Part shown: positions 1 through 8,867 of the stretch, piece after piece
How positions within the stretch are numbered: position 1 is the first letter of the stretch
Layout: the number at the start of each line of letters is the position of its first letter
Assembly (NCBI GenBank): GCA_041494245.1
Contig: JBGQAK010000009.1
Span: 122,720-186,719, forward strand
Direction: 5' to 3'
Source of the DNA: RBG-13-68-16 sp041494245
GTDB taxonomy: Bacteria > Acidobacteriota > Thermoanaerobaculia > Thermoanaerobaculales > Thermoanaerobaculaceae
DNA: 64,000 nt
Notes under the pieces: model-generated
Told to the model about the DNA's origin: nothing
What the model saw: only the letters and a program-made list of their open reading frames with translations
Databases searched by the model: none
Program-made: the position numbers and the translations under genes

Positions 1-690
1 ACGATCACGCTGGTGGTCCAGGAGGTCGGCAAGACCACGATGTCCATGGGTGAGATGACGGCGGGGCAGGGGTTCGTCTCCGTCGTCGGGCCGCTCGGGA
101 CCCCGACGCACATCGAGAAGTTCGGCACGGTGGTCTGCGTGGGCGGCGGCGCCGGGATCGCGCCGATGCTCCCGATCGCGGGCGGGCTGAGGAAGGCCGG
201 CAACACGGTGCTCTCCATCCTGGGCGGGCGCACGCAGGAGCTGGTGATCCTGCGCGACGAGATGTCCGCCGTCTCCGACGAGATCTTCTACACCACCGAC
301 GACGGCTCGTTCGGGCGGAAGGGTCTCGTGACCCACGCGCTCGGCGACCTCATCAACGAGCGCGGCAAGCCGGACCTGGTGGTGGCGATCGGCCCGGCGA
401 TCATGATGAAGGCGGTCGCCGAGCTGACCCGCAAGCTCGAGATCCCGACGCTCGCCTCGCTCAACTCGATCATGGTGGACGGCACCGGGATGTGTGGCGC
501 CTGCCGCATCACGGTGGACGGCAAGACCAAGTTCGTGTGCGTTGATGGCCCGGAGTTCGACGCCCACAAGGTGGACTTCGACCTGCTGATCAAGAGGTTG
601 CGCATGTACCTTCCGGAGGAGCAGGCGGCGCGCGAGCGCTTCATGGCCGCGCACCAGTGCCGCGCGATGGCGGGAGCCGCCAGTGGCTGA
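1..690 (+). CDS. nfnA: NADH-dependent ferredoxin:NADP+ oxidoreductase alpha-type subunit (NfnA/SudB), 5' truncated
   Basis: The reading frame is open from the first base, so the N-terminus lies outside the window; 229 residues remain. It is the FAD/NAD-binding subunit of the NfnAB / sulfide dehydrogenase / GltA-partner family, which couples NADH, NADPH and ferredoxin in the cytoplasm. A glycine-rich NAD(P)-binding stretch (CVGGGAGIAPMLP) is followed by the C-terminal iron-sulfur region with cysteines in GMCGACR and FVCVDGPEFDAHKVDF, typical of this family and of dihydroorotate dehydrogenase electron-transfer subunits. Its stop overlaps the GTG start of the beta subunit by 8 bp, indicating translational coupling. 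The pairing with the GltA-like subunit favours NfnA over PyrK. Confidence 0.85.
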   Translation, partial: TITLVVQEVGKTTMSMGEMTAGQGFVSVVGPLGTPTHIEKFGTVVCVGGGAGIAPMLPIAGGLRKAGNTVLSILGGRTQELVILRDEMSAVSDEIFYTTDDGSFGRKGLVTHALGDLINERGKPDLVVAIGPAIMMKAVAELTRKLEIPTLASLNSIMVDGTGMCGACRITVDGKTKFVCVDGPEFDAHKVDFDLLIKRLRMYLPEEQAARERFMAAHQCRAMAGAASG

Positions 691-2155
691 CGAGATCCAG
701 GGCGTTCCCGAGCTTCCGAAGGCGGCGCGCATGAAGATCCCGCGCCACCCGATGGCGGCGCAGGAACCGCTCGCGCGCATCCGCAACTTCGCCGAGGTGG
801 CGCTCGGCTACTCGGTGGAGTTCGCCCTCGAGGAGGCGCAGCGCTGCCTGCAGTGCGCGAACCCGCCGTGCGTGAAGGGGTGTCCAGTCGGGATCGACAT
901 CCCCGCGTTCGTGGACCTCATCCGCATGGGCGACTTCGAGGGCTCCCTCGCCAAGATCAAGGAGACCAACACGCTGCCCGCGATCTGCGGCCGCGTCTGT
1001 CCGCAGGAGGAGCAGTGCGAGGTCGTGTGCGTGTTGGCGAAGAAGTACAAGCCGGTGGCGATCGGCAGGCTCGAGCGGTTCGTGGCCGACTGGGAGCGCG
1101 ACCGCGGCCTGGTCTCGACGCCGCAGCTCGCCCCACCGACCCCGCACAGGGTCGCGGTGGTAGGCTCGGGCCCCGCCGGCCTGGCGTGCGCGGCGGAGCT
1201 GGCGCGCTTCGGCCACAAGGTGACGATCTTCGAGGCGCTCCACAAGCCGGGCGGCGTGCTGGTCTACGGCATCCCCGAGTTCCGCCTGCCCAAGTCCATC
1301 GTGACGTTCGAGATCGACAACCTCACGCGGATGGGGGTTGAGCTGCGCGGCAACTTCGTCATCGGCCGCACCGCGACCGTGCACGAGCTGCTCGACGCCC
1401 ACGGCTACGACGCGGTGTTCCTGGGCACCGGCGCCGGGCTGCCGTACTTCCTGGGGATCCCCGGTGAGAACTACATCGGTGTGCTCTCCGCCAACGAGTT
1501 CCTCACCCGCGTCAACCTCATGAAGGCCTACGACTTCCCCCGCACCGACACACCCGTGCGCACGGGCCGCCGCGTGGCCGTCGTGGGCTCCGGCAACGTC
1601 GCGATGGACTGCCTGCGCACTGCGAAAAGGCTGGGCGCGGACGAGGTCATCTGCGTCTACCGTCGCACCCGCAACGAGTCCCCCGCGCGCAGGGAGGAGC
1701 TGGAGCACGCGGAGGAGGAGCAGATCGACTTCCGCTGGCTCTCGGCCCCGCTCGCGATCCTCGGAAACGACGAGGGGTTCGTCACCGGCATGCGGATTCA
1801 GCGCATGGAGCTGGGGGAGCCGGACGCCTCCGGGCGGCGCCGCCCGGTGCCGATCGAGGGCTCGGAGTACGAGATCGCCATCGACACCGCGGTGATCGCC
1901 ATCGGGCAGGGACCCAACCCGCTCGCCACCCAGAGCACGCCCGGTCTCGAGTTGAACCGTCACGGCAACATCGTGGTGAACGAACAGACGATGATGACCT
2001 CGATCCCCGGCGTGTTCGCCGGCGGGGACATCGTGACCGGCGCAGCGACGGTCATCCTGGCGATGGGCGCAGGCAAGCAAGCCGCGCTCGGCATCCAGGA
2101 CTGGCTCGCCAAGCTCGCGCGCGGCGAGGTCGCCAAGCCGCAGCTCCCGGCATAG
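683..2155 (+). CDS. nfnB: NADPH-dependent oxidoreductase beta subunit, glutamate synthase small-chain type (NfnB/GltA-like)
   Basis: This 490-residue protein has the glutamate synthase small-subunit fold. N-terminal cysteine clusters (CLQCANPPCVKGCP, then CGRVCPQEEQCEVVC) bind two 4Fe-4S clusters. A Rossmann FAD motif (VVGSGPAGLACAAELA) and an NADPH motif (VVGSGNVAMDC) follow, and the C-terminus has the FAD-contacting AGGDIVTGAATVILAMGAG stretch. With the overlapping upstream subunit it would form an electron-bifurcating NADH-dependent ferredoxin:NADP+ oxidoreductase. No glutamate synthase large subunit is nearby, which supports Nfn rather than GltD. The GTG start at 683 lies inside the last codons of the upstream gene. 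Confidence 0.87.
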   Translation: MADEIQGVPELPKAARMKIPRHPMAAQEPLARIRNFAEVALGYSVEFALEEAQRCLQCANPPCVKGCPVGIDIPAFVDLIRMGDFEGSLAKIKETNTLPAICGRVCPQEEQCEVVCVLAKKYKPVAIGRLERFVADWERDRGLVSTPQLAPPTPHRVAVVGSGPAGLACAAELARFGHKVTIFEALHKPGGVLVYGIPEFRLPKSIVTFEIDNLTRMGVELRGNFVIGRTATVHELLDAHGYDAVFLGTGAGLPYFLGIPGENYIGVLSANEFLTRVNLMKAYDFPRTDTPVRTGRRVAVVGSGNVAMDCLRTAKRLGADEVICVYRRTRNESPARREELEHAEEEQIDFRWLSAPLAILGNDEGFVTGMRIQRMELGEPDASGRRRPVPIEGSEYEIAIDTAVIAIGQGPNPLATQSTPGLELNRHGNIVVNEQTMMTSIPGVFAGGDIVTGAATVILAMGAGKQAALGIQDWLAKLARGEVAKPQLPA

Positions 2156-2271
2156 GCCCGGAGAGCCTGCAGGACAACCCTCTACTGTTGCGCAAATCAT
2201 GACAGGGCGCTAGGATGCAAGAGGTACAGCCGCGTTCGTACAATCAAGGACGCCGCAAGGAGGCTGCAACC

Positions 2272-3150
2272 GTGCCGCTGGAAGACCACAAGATCGCACT
2301 CTTCATCGACTTCGAGAACATCGCGCTGGGCGTCAGGGACACCAACTACAAGACGTTCGACGTGCAGCTCGTGCTCGCGCGCCTGCTCGAAAAGGGCAAG
2401 GTCGTCGCGCGCAAGGCGTACGCCGACTGGGACCGCTACGGCAGCTACAAGCGCGGTTTCCACGAGTCCGGCATCGAGCTGATCGACATCCCACTCAAGG
2501 CGTACTCCGGGAAGAACTCCGCGGACATCCGCATGGTCGTGGACGCCCTCGATCTCTGCTATGCCAAGGAGCACGTGACGACGTTCGCGCTCGTGTCGGG
2601 CGACTCCGACTTCTCGCCGCTGGTCTCAAAGCTACGCGAGAACGACAAGTTCGTCATCGGGCTGGGCGTCAAGAACTCCACATCGGAATTGCTGGTCGCG
2701 AGCTGCGACGAGTTCATCTTCTACGAGGACCTGATCCGCGCCGTGCAGGAGGCGCCGCCGCTCGTCGGGCTGCCGAAGAAGCAGAAGGAGTGCTTCGCGC
2801 TCCTCGCCGACTCCATCAAGGCGCTCATGCGCGACGGCAAGGAGGTCCTCTGGGGCTCGATGATCAAGCAGACGATGCAGCGCAAGAAGCCGGAGTTCAA
2901 CGAGGAGTACTTCGGCTACTCGACGTTCTCCGCGCTGCTCGAGGACGCGGAGAAGCACCACGTCGTCAAACTGCGGCGCGACCAGCGCTCCGGGACGTAC
3001 GTGGTGACCGGTTTTGACAGCGGCGAGGCGAGCGCCCGCGCCCCGGAGCCCGAGGCCCCCGCCGAAGAGAAGCCGGCGGCGAAGTCGCGCCGCCCGCGCC
3101 GCCGCTCCCGCAAGGCCGCCCCAAAGCCTGTCAACAACCAGGCATCCTGA
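2272..3150 (+). CDS. NYN-domain (PIN-like) protein with OST-HTH/LOTUS domain
   Basis: The N-terminal half is a NYN/LabA-like PIN-fold domain with the acidic residues expected of a metal-dependent RNase (ALFIDFENIA, KNSADIRMVVDALDL, LVSGDSDFSPLV). After a linker, residues ~175-255 form an OST-HTH/LOTUS-like winged helix (KKQKECFALLADSIK ... YFGYSTFSALLEDAEKHHVV), a presumed RNA-binding module. The last ~40 residues are Ala/Pro/Arg/Lys-rich. I chose GTG 2272 over the upstream ATG 2215 because AAGGAGG at 2257-2263 sits 8 nt before it and conservation-like sequence starts there. The 3' end overlaps the convergent symporter gene by 20 bp. The RNA target is unknown. Confidence 0.8.
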   Translation: MPLEDHKIALFIDFENIALGVRDTNYKTFDVQLVLARLLEKGKVVARKAYADWDRYGSYKRGFHESGIELIDIPLKAYSGKNSADIRMVVDALDLCYAKEHVTTFALVSGDSDFSPLVSKLRENDKFVIGLGVKNSTSELLVASCDEFIFYEDLIRAVQEAPPLVGLPKKQKECFALLADSIKALMRDGKEVLWGSMIKQTMQRKKPEFNEEYFGYSTFSALLEDAEKHHVVKLRRDQRSGTYVVTGFDSGEASARAPEPEAPAEEKPAAKSRRPRRRSRKAAPKPVNNQAS

Positions 3151-4552
3151 GTCGGGATCGACGCCACTCCGTCATCAGGGCGATTGCGAACGCAGCCGCG
3201 CCGGCCGCGACTCCCGGCACGATGTAGCCGATGCCCATCTCGCGGACCGCGGGTGGGAACAGCTCGCCGAAGAGGCCGTAGCGGTCGAGCACGAACGAGA
3301 TTACGACCGCGGCGAGACCGCAGAAAGCGCCCGCCCGCGCCGGGCGCTGCGGCGGTTCGTCCCACAGCAGGCCGAGCGTCGGCCAGAAGAGCCCCGCAGC
3401 CAGCAGCCCCGAGGAGAGGTAGAACAGCTCGGCGAGCGAGCGGGAGGCGAACGCCACCGCGAGCGCCGCGATGCAGGCGAGCCCGTTGGCCCAGCGTGCG
3501 CGGGAGAGGTCGCGGGCGTTCTCGCCCACGGCCCGCATCCCGTCGCGCGCCACCGTGATCGCCACCACGTTGGCCGTGGTGGACACGGTCGAGAGCGCCA
3601 CGGCCGCCAGGCCGGTGAGCAGGACGACCTCCATCCCGGGCGGCAGCAGGGTGTGGAGCAGGGGACCGAGCACCGTGCCCTTCACCACCGCTGGATCCGG
3701 GAAGAGCACCCTGGCGCGCGCCGCCAGAACGGCGGGGAGCCCGAGCACGAACACCAGCGAGGCGGCGGCGGTTACGGCCAGCGCGAGGCGCGCCTGGCCG
3801 TCGCTGGGGGCGGCGGTGAGCCGCAGCCAGATGTCGGCCTCGGCCAGCCAGCCAGTGATGTAGGCCAGCAGCGTGATGCCGACGACGGCGGGTGTCGGGC
3901 CACCCGCGCCGAGCCAGCCCTGCCAGGTCGCGCCCAGGCCGCTGCCGGCGCGAGCGCCGACCACGACCAGGAACCCCACGATGAGCGCGAACTGCGCCAC
4001 GTCGGTGGCGACCACCGAGCGGAAGCCGCCGGTCCAGGCGTACGAGGCGACCAGCACGGCAATCGCCGTCATCGCGAGGCGCGGCGAGACCGCGAGGAGC
4101 GGCGCGAGCAGGTCGCCCGCCGCGGCGATCTCCGCCCCGCACCAGGTGAGGAACACGGCGACGAGGACCGCGACGGTCAACCAGCGCAGCCCGTTGCCGT
4201 AGAGCTTCCCGAAAAGCTCGCCCTGCGAGAACGCCGCGAAGCGCCTCAGGCGCGGCGCAAGCACGGCAAACAGGCCGAGCACCGCGAGCCATGGAATCGC
4301 GAGCAGCCACGCGCCACCCGGCCCCCAGCGGTAGAGCAGCTCGACGCCGTAGACGAGCGACCACGACACCGAGAGCATCGAGGCCGAGATGGACATCCCG
4401 AGGCTCCAGCCGGTGATCGAGCGGTGCGCGGTCCAGAACCCCTCGGCGTCGCTGCCGATCCGCCTCTCGGCCCGCCACGAGGCGAAGCCGATCGCGATCA
4501 TCGCGGCGGCGAGTAGCCCCGCTGCGAGACGCGCCAGCAGCACGGTGTCCAT
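3131..4552 (-). CDS. Sodium:solute symporter (SSS) family transporter, probable thiamin or thiamin-precursor uptake
   Basis: A 473-residue integral inner-membrane protein with about a dozen hydrophobic segments and the SSS/PanF-like opening (FWTAHRSITGWSLGMSISASMLS). It lies 38 bp downstream of a TonB-dependent receptor whose leader carries a TPP riboswitch, so the two are most likely co-transcribed. SSS members in thiamin regulons have been predicted as thiamin transporters (ThiV-type); I infer the same role here from the shared riboswitch, not from substrate residues. The start at 4552 is the first Met ahead of the first membrane segment; a longer open frame upstream only reads the receptor gene out of frame. 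The 3' end overlaps the NYN gene by 20 bp. Confidence 0.82.
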   Translation of the reverse strand: MDTVLLARLAAGLLAAAMIAIGFASWRAERRIGSDAEGFWTAHRSITGWSLGMSISASMLSVSWSLVYGVELLYRWGPGGAWLLAIPWLAVLGLFAVLAPRLRRFAAFSQGELFGKLYGNGLRWLTVAVLVAVFLTWCGAEIAAAGDLLAPLLAVSPRLAMTAIAVLVASYAWTGGFRSVVATDVAQFALIVGFLVVVGARAGSGLGATWQGWLGAGGPTPAVVGITLLAYITGWLAEADIWLRLTAAPSDGQARLALAVTAAASLVFVLGLPAVLAARARVLFPDPAVVKGTVLGPLLHTLLPPGMEVVLLTGLAAVALSTVSTTANVVAITVARDGMRAVGENARDLSRARWANGLACIAALAVAFASRSLAELFYLSSGLLAAGLFWPTLGLLWDEPPQRPARAGAFCGLAAVVISFVLDRYGLFGELFPPAVREMGIGYIVPGVAAGAAAFAIALMTEWRRSRLRMPGC

Positions 4553-4590
4553 CTCGGGAGGATACCGGATCGGGAGGCCGCAGTGAGCGG

Positions 4591-7008
4591 CTACAGGCCG
4601 AGCGTCATCGCGATGAAGACGTTGCGCGTGGCGGCCGGGATGAAGACCGGGGCACCGTCGTCCCCGACGTAGCCGAACGCCGTATAGATCGCGTTCAGCA
4701 GGTTGTTGACCCGCAGGTCGAGCGTGATCTGGCCCAGTCCGATGGCCCTGCTCACCGAGGCAGGGAGGAGCGCCTGCACGCCGAGGTCCACCACGGTGAA
4801 CGCCGGGTTGACGAGAGGCACGTAGCCGGGTTGCTCGCGCGCCTCGGGGTTGCGCCGGTTGTCCTGGGTGTTGTCGAGGTAGAATTGGCCGACGTACCTC
4901 CCGGTCAGGCTGAGGCGCGCGGGGCCGAGCTGTGTCCTGGCGGTGAGAGACGCGAGCACGTTGGGGTAGCCACCCAGGACGTTGCCGTCGTAGATGTTGG
5001 CCGTGCCGTCGTAGTTGTAGTCGCGGTACCGGACGAACGTGTTGTGCGACAGCGTCAGCGCCCCGTCGAGGCCCAGGAAGGACGAGGGCTGGAACGTGCC
5101 GTCGAACTCGAGGCCCTCGTGCTGCGAGTGGGCGCCGTTGCCGTAGATCGGGACGCCGGAGGAGTCCAGCCTGCCCGCGTAGACGATCTCGTTGGGAAAG
5201 TTCATCCAGAACGCGTTTGCCCGCAGGCGCCAGCCCTGGCGCCGGAGAGACGCTCCGGCCTCCCAGTCCCACACGTCCTCGGGTCGGAGTGTGACGCGCT
5301 CGCCGTAGTAGTCCTCGGGGTCGTAGATGGTCCGGAACGCGGGCTCGTGCATCCCCCGCGCGACGTTGACGTAGAGGTTCGTGTCTGGCGTCAGGGTGTA
5401 GACGGCCCCGGCGCGCGGCATGAGGAAGTTGAAGGTGTCGGTGAGCGCCATGCCCTTGAGCATGTCGTGCGAGAGCTGGTAGCTCTGCTGGGCGGCCTCG
5501 ATCCCCGTGGTGATGGTCAGGCGGTCGCTCGCCCGCCAGGCGGCGGTCCCCAGGAGCGATGCCGTGCGCTTGTCCACCTGGTAGTCGTAGTAGCGATGGT
5601 TCGGAGACACTCCAGGCGGGTAGTACTGCGCCCATTCGACATCGCCGAAGTGGCGGCCGCTGTGGAAGCGCAGCTCCCCCTTGAGCGTCCAAATCCAGTC
5701 GCCCGTGGCGTGGGTGAGGGTCGGGACCCAGCCGGCGTCCCACTCATCGACCTGCCGGCGCCGCACGAGGTCGGTGGTGGTGATGACCGTTCCGTCCGGC
5801 TGTGAGATGTCGGGCAGGTCGTACTCGACGAGCGCGCGGTCGGTCTTGTACTCGTCGTAGAAGCCGCTCCCCGTGAAGACGAAGAACGTCTGTGCGAGCT
5901 GCGTCTGGGGCGAGATCGCAAGCTCGTGGACGAGCTGGAAGTGAGGCTGGGTGAAGTTGTCCTGCTCGCCGGGGTAGGTCAGCGGGTTGAACCGGCGGTC
6001 GCGGTCGGCGTTCCCGGTGAGGTCGCCTTCGAGCACCGACTTCGGGACGCCGTCGTAGGCGAGGTGGGTGTTCTCCGGGCCTCCGAACATCACGATCCGG
6101 ACGCGGGAGCTCTCGCCGAAGTGGGTGAGGGAGAAGAAGTAGTTCCACATGTCCACCCACGACTGGTCGCGGTAGCCGTCGGTCGTGATCTTCGAGTAGC
6201 GGGCGGACAGGGCCCAGGTCCCGTTGATCAGGCCGGAGTCGAAGCGCGCGGTCAGCCTCCTGGTGTTGAACGAGCCGAACCCGCTTGTGAGGGAGAACGA
6301 GCTTTGCATCGCCGGGGGCGCAGTTGTGATATCAACCGCACCGCCGATCCCCGAGAGCCCAAACACGCCGCGCTGGATCTGGATGTCGCCGGATGTGGAG
6401 AGGAAGTCCGCCAGGTCGATGAAGAACAGCTCGCCTGACTCTGCGTCGTTGAGCGGCGCCCCGTTGAGGGTCATGCGGGTCTGCGCCTGGTTGAACCCTC
6501 GGATCCAGTAGTAGGAGTAGCCGATCCCGTTGCCGCTGTCGTTGTACGCGAAGAACGACGGCGCGACGTGGGAGAGCAGGATCGCGGGGTCCTGGGACCA
6601 GTATGTCTCGCCAACGCGCTCCGGCGGGACGTTGGTGAAGCTGACCGGATCGGTGCCTTCCCTGGCGCGGGTAGCGGTCACCTCGATCCGGTCGGCGAGC
6701 GAGATGATGGGTTCGAGCGTGACCGCCACGGGTCCTCCAGGCGGGGCGGCCAGGGCCAGGCGTGCGACGTGATAGCCAGGGTGCGACACCGCGAGCGTGA
6801 CGGGGCCGGCCAAGAGGACCTCGATGGTGAACGAGCCGCCCTCGTCGGTCGTCGCCGCGTTGGCGCCGGTTGCGTCGAGAAGCTCGACGCGCGCCTGCGC
6901 GACCGGTTTGGCGGTGGCCGAATCACGGACTGTGCCGCGCAGCGTCGCGGCGTGTGAAAGAGCCGCGGCGCCGAGAAGAACGAAAGGCGCCAGAATCAAC
7001 CTGCGCAT
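4591..7008 (-). CDS. TonB-dependent outer-membrane receptor with carboxypeptidase-like domain, TPP-riboswitch controlled
   Basis: This 805-residue protein has a signal peptide (MRRLILAPFVLLGAAALSHA), a carboxypeptidase-regulatory-like domain (about residues 20-110), a TonB plug domain (around PERVGETYWSQDPAILLSHVAP) and a long C-terminal beta-barrel. It should move a scarce ligand across the outer membrane using TonB energy. The start at 7008 is preceded by GGGAGG; the longer open frame back to 7089 would run into the riboswitch aptamer and is rejected. The riboswitch points to thiamin, its phosphates or a precursor as ligand. The downstream SSS symporter would complete uptake across the inner membrane. 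Confidence 0.88.
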   Translation of the reverse strand: MRRLILAPFVLLGAAALSHAATLRGTVRDSATAKPVAQARVELLDATGANAATTDEGGSFTIEVLLAGPVTLAVSHPGYHVARLALAAPPGGPVAVTLEPIISLADRIEVTATRAREGTDPVSFTNVPPERVGETYWSQDPAILLSHVAPSFFAYNDSGNGIGYSYYWIRGFNQAQTRMTLNGAPLNDAESGELFFIDLADFLSTSGDIQIQRGVFGLSGIGGAVDITTAPPAMQSSFSLTSGFGSFNTRRLTARFDSGLINGTWALSARYSKITTDGYRDQSWVDMWNYFFSLTHFGESSRVRIVMFGGPENTHLAYDGVPKSVLEGDLTGNADRDRRFNPLTYPGEQDNFTQPHFQLVHELAISPQTQLAQTFFVFTGSGFYDEYKTDRALVEYDLPDISQPDGTVITTTDLVRRRQVDEWDAGWVPTLTHATGDWIWTLKGELRFHSGRHFGDVEWAQYYPPGVSPNHRYYDYQVDKRTASLLGTAAWRASDRLTITTGIEAAQQSYQLSHDMLKGMALTDTFNFLMPRAGAVYTLTPDTNLYVNVARGMHEPAFRTIYDPEDYYGERVTLRPEDVWDWEAGASLRRQGWRLRANAFWMNFPNEIVYAGRLDSSGVPIYGNGAHSQHEGLEFDGTFQPSSFLGLDGALTLSHNTFVRYRDYNYDGTANIYDGNVLGGYPNVLASLTARTQLGPARLSLTGRYVGQFYLDNTQDNRRNPEAREQPGYVPLVNPAFTVVDLGVQALLPASVSRAIGLGQITLDLRVNNLLNAIYTAFGYVGDDGAPVFIPAATRNVFIAMTLGL

Positions 7009-7075
7009 TGCCTGCCTCCCTCCGGGTGCTGCGGGGGAGCGGTCGCGTGGTGAGCCTGGCGCCTTCGTGCCCGTT

Positions 7076-7150
7076 CCCTCCGCCGGCATGACCCGGATCA
7101 GGTTCCAAGGGTGTGATCTCAGCCCTGCCGAGGCAGGGCACCCCTACGGA
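7076..7150 (-). promoter_or_regulatory. TPP riboswitch (THI element)
   Basis: Read on the minus strand, this stretch contains the hallmark TPP-aptamer blocks in order: GGGGTGCCC, GGCTGAGATCACACCCTT, GGAACCTGATC, GGGTCATGCCGGCGGAGGGA. The arms pair as in the Rfam THI element. It lies about 70 nt upstream of the receptor start, leaving room for an expression platform at 7009-7075. It should repress the receptor-symporter operon when thiamin pyrophosphate is plentiful. Whether it acts on transcription or translation is not clear from the sequence; no obvious U-tract terminator is seen. Confidence 0.93.
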
Positions 7151-7255
7151 GAAGTGAAAGCAGAACTCAAAGAGCGAAACTGCCGCTGACAATGTGGACC
7201 CGCGGCAGCGATCCGTCAAGTGGGGGTAGACTCGCAGGCGGGAGGTCTCGGAGCG

Positions 7256-8092
7256 ATGCGCGTGGAGCTGGAGACGGTGGCGCTGGAGGTCGAGGACCAC
7301 GGTGAGGGGGTCCCGGTCGTGCTGCTGCACGGGTTCCCGCTGTCCGCCGAGATCTGGACGCCGATCCGCACCGCGCTGGAACAGGCGGCGCGTCTGGTCA
7401 CGCCGGACCTGCGCGGTTTCGGCTCCTCGGACAAGCCCGAGGGAGACTACGGCATGGAGACGCTGGCGGACGACGTCGTGCGCCTCGCCGACCACCTCGA
7501 GATCGAGCGCTTCGTGCTCGGCGGGCACTCCATGGGCGGCTACGTCGCTCTGCGCCTGGCGTCCGGCCACCCCGGGCGACTCGCCGGGCTCGTGTTGGTC
7601 AGCAGCAGGGCGGGAGCCGACTCCCCCGAGGGAAGGCTCAGGCGCGAGGCGGCGATCGAGCGGATCGGCCGCGGGGAGGCGGCGGCGTTCCTCGACGAGT
7701 TCGTGCCGAACCTGGTCGGTCCGTCGACCAGGCAGCGGGCACCCAGGCTCCTGGCTGAGCTGCGAGCGCTTGCCGGAGACGTCCCCGACCACATCCTGGC
7801 GGGCTGCCTCGCCGGGATGCGCGACCGCCCGGACAGCTCCGCGGTGCTGGCGCGGCTCGACGTGCCCGCGCTGGTGATCGCGGGGCAGGAGGACGGCATC
7901 GTTCCTCCGGAGGAGGCAAAGGCGATGGCCGCAGCGCTGCCGCGGGCGAGGCTCGCGGTGATCCCGCAGGCCGGCCACACGCCCAGCGTCGAGAGGCCAA
8001 TCCCCACCGCCGAGGCGATGCTCGCGTTTCTTCGCGAGCACTTCCCGCCGCGAGCGAGAATCAGCGCCCCCGCGGGAACGCGCACGAGCTGA
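7256..8092 (+). CDS. Alpha/beta-fold hydrolase
   Basis: A 278-residue protein with the complete alpha/beta-hydrolase layout: oxyanion-hole region VVLLHGFPLS, nucleophile elbow GHSMGG (Ser92), acid AGQEDG and catalytic histidine QAGHTPSVERP. It resembles soluble esterases and haloperoxidase-like hydrolases. The substrate cannot be told. ATG 7256 is preceded by GGAGGT at 7241-7246 and is preferred over GTG 7220. It is transcribed divergently from the thiamin-type uptake operon. Confidence 0.85.
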   Translation: MRVELETVALEVEDHGEGVPVVLLHGFPLSAEIWTPIRTALEQAARLVTPDLRGFGSSDKPEGDYGMETLADDVVRLADHLEIERFVLGGHSMGGYVALRLASGHPGRLAGLVLVSSRAGADSPEGRLRREAAIERIGRGEAAAFLDEFVPNLVGPSTRQRAPRLLAELRALAGDVPDHILAGCLAGMRDRPDSSAVLARLDVPALVIAGQEDGIVPPEEAKAMAAALPRARLAVIPQAGHTPSVERPIPTAEAMLAFLREHFPPRARISAPAGTRTS

Positions 8093-8102
8093 AACCTCTT
8101 GG

Positions 8103-8123
8103 CGGGAGAAGGGGTTTCTCCCG
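8103..8123. terminator. Stem-loop after the alpha/beta hydrolase, possible weak terminator
   Basis: CGGGAGAA pairs perfectly with TTCTCCCG around a GGGGT loop, 11 nt after the hydrolase stop. No T-tract follows, so intrinsic termination is uncertain. Confidence 0.35.
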
Positions 8124-8180
8124 GCTCCGCGTCGGAGCGAATCCCTCGCCCCTCGTTGCTCGTGGCTGTATCATTACCGT

Positions 8181-8849
8181 ATGTGCGGACGGTTTACCCA
8201 GGCGACTGACGCGGAGATCATCGCGAAGGTGTTCGAGCTGCCCGCCAAGCCCGTCCTCTCACGCCGCTACAACATCGCGCCGACGCAGTACGTGGCCGCG
8301 GTCCGGATGGGCGGGTCGGGAAGGGAGCTGGTCAACCTGCACTGGGGGCTGATCCCGTCGTGGGCCACGTCGACGTCCACCGGCTCCAGCATGATCAACG
8401 CGCGCGCCGAGACCGTGGCGGAGAAGCCGGCGTTCCGCTCGGCGTTCCGCGCCCGCCGCTGCCTGATAGTGGCGGACGGCTTCTACGAGTGGCAGAAGCT
8501 CGACAAGGTCAAGCAGCCGTACTACATCTCGTTCCGGGACCACCGGCCGTTTGCGTTTGCAGGGCTGTGGGAGCGCTGGCACGGAGACGGGGAGCATGCG
8601 GTGGAGTCGTGCACCATCGTCACGACGACGGCCAACGACCTCGTCGCGCCGATCCACGACCGCATGCCAGTCATCCTCAACCCCGAGGACCACAAGTTCT
8701 GGATCGACCCGACGGTGACGGAGCCCGAGCGCCTACTCCCGCTCCTGCGCCCCACCGATCCCAGGCCGATGGACGCCTACCCCGTGAGCCTCCTGGTCAA
8801 CAACCCCGCAAACGAGCTGGCGGGCTGCCGGGTGAAGGTGGGGAAGTAG
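8181..8849 (+). CDS. yedK: SOS response-associated peptidase family protein (SRAP; YedK/HMCES type)
   Basis: This 222-residue protein begins MCGRF; after Met removal Cys2 forms the stable thiazolidine cross-link to abasic sites in single-stranded DNA. The other family residues are present: INARAE (Asn), DGFYEW (Glu) and IHDRMP (His). It protects abasic ssDNA at replication forks. Length and motifs match YedK/HMCES. It stands alone, convergent with the acyltransferase gene 18 bp downstream. No LexA-type box is obvious upstream. Confidence 0.92.
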   Translation: MCGRFTQATDAEIIAKVFELPAKPVLSRRYNIAPTQYVAAVRMGGSGRELVNLHWGLIPSWATSTSTGSSMINARAETVAEKPAFRSAFRARRCLIVADGFYEWQKLDKVKQPYYISFRDHRPFAFAGLWERWHGDGEHAVESCTIVTTTANDLVAPIHDRMPVILNPEDHKFWIDPTVTEPERLLPLLRPTDPRPMDAYPVSLLVNNPANELAGCRVKVGK

Positions 8850-8867
8850 CTCCACAAAGGGCGAAGA

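Noticed and set aside
641..2200. Long minus-strand open frame of 519 codons opposite nfnB
   Set aside because: High-GC shadow frame: low-complexity Arg/Ala/Val composition with no family pattern, fully overlapped by a convincing gene.
7009..7089. Longer N-terminus of the TonB receptor
   Set aside because: It would begin within the TPP aptamer and lacks a signal peptide; the start at 7008 has GGGAGG and a normal signal sequence.
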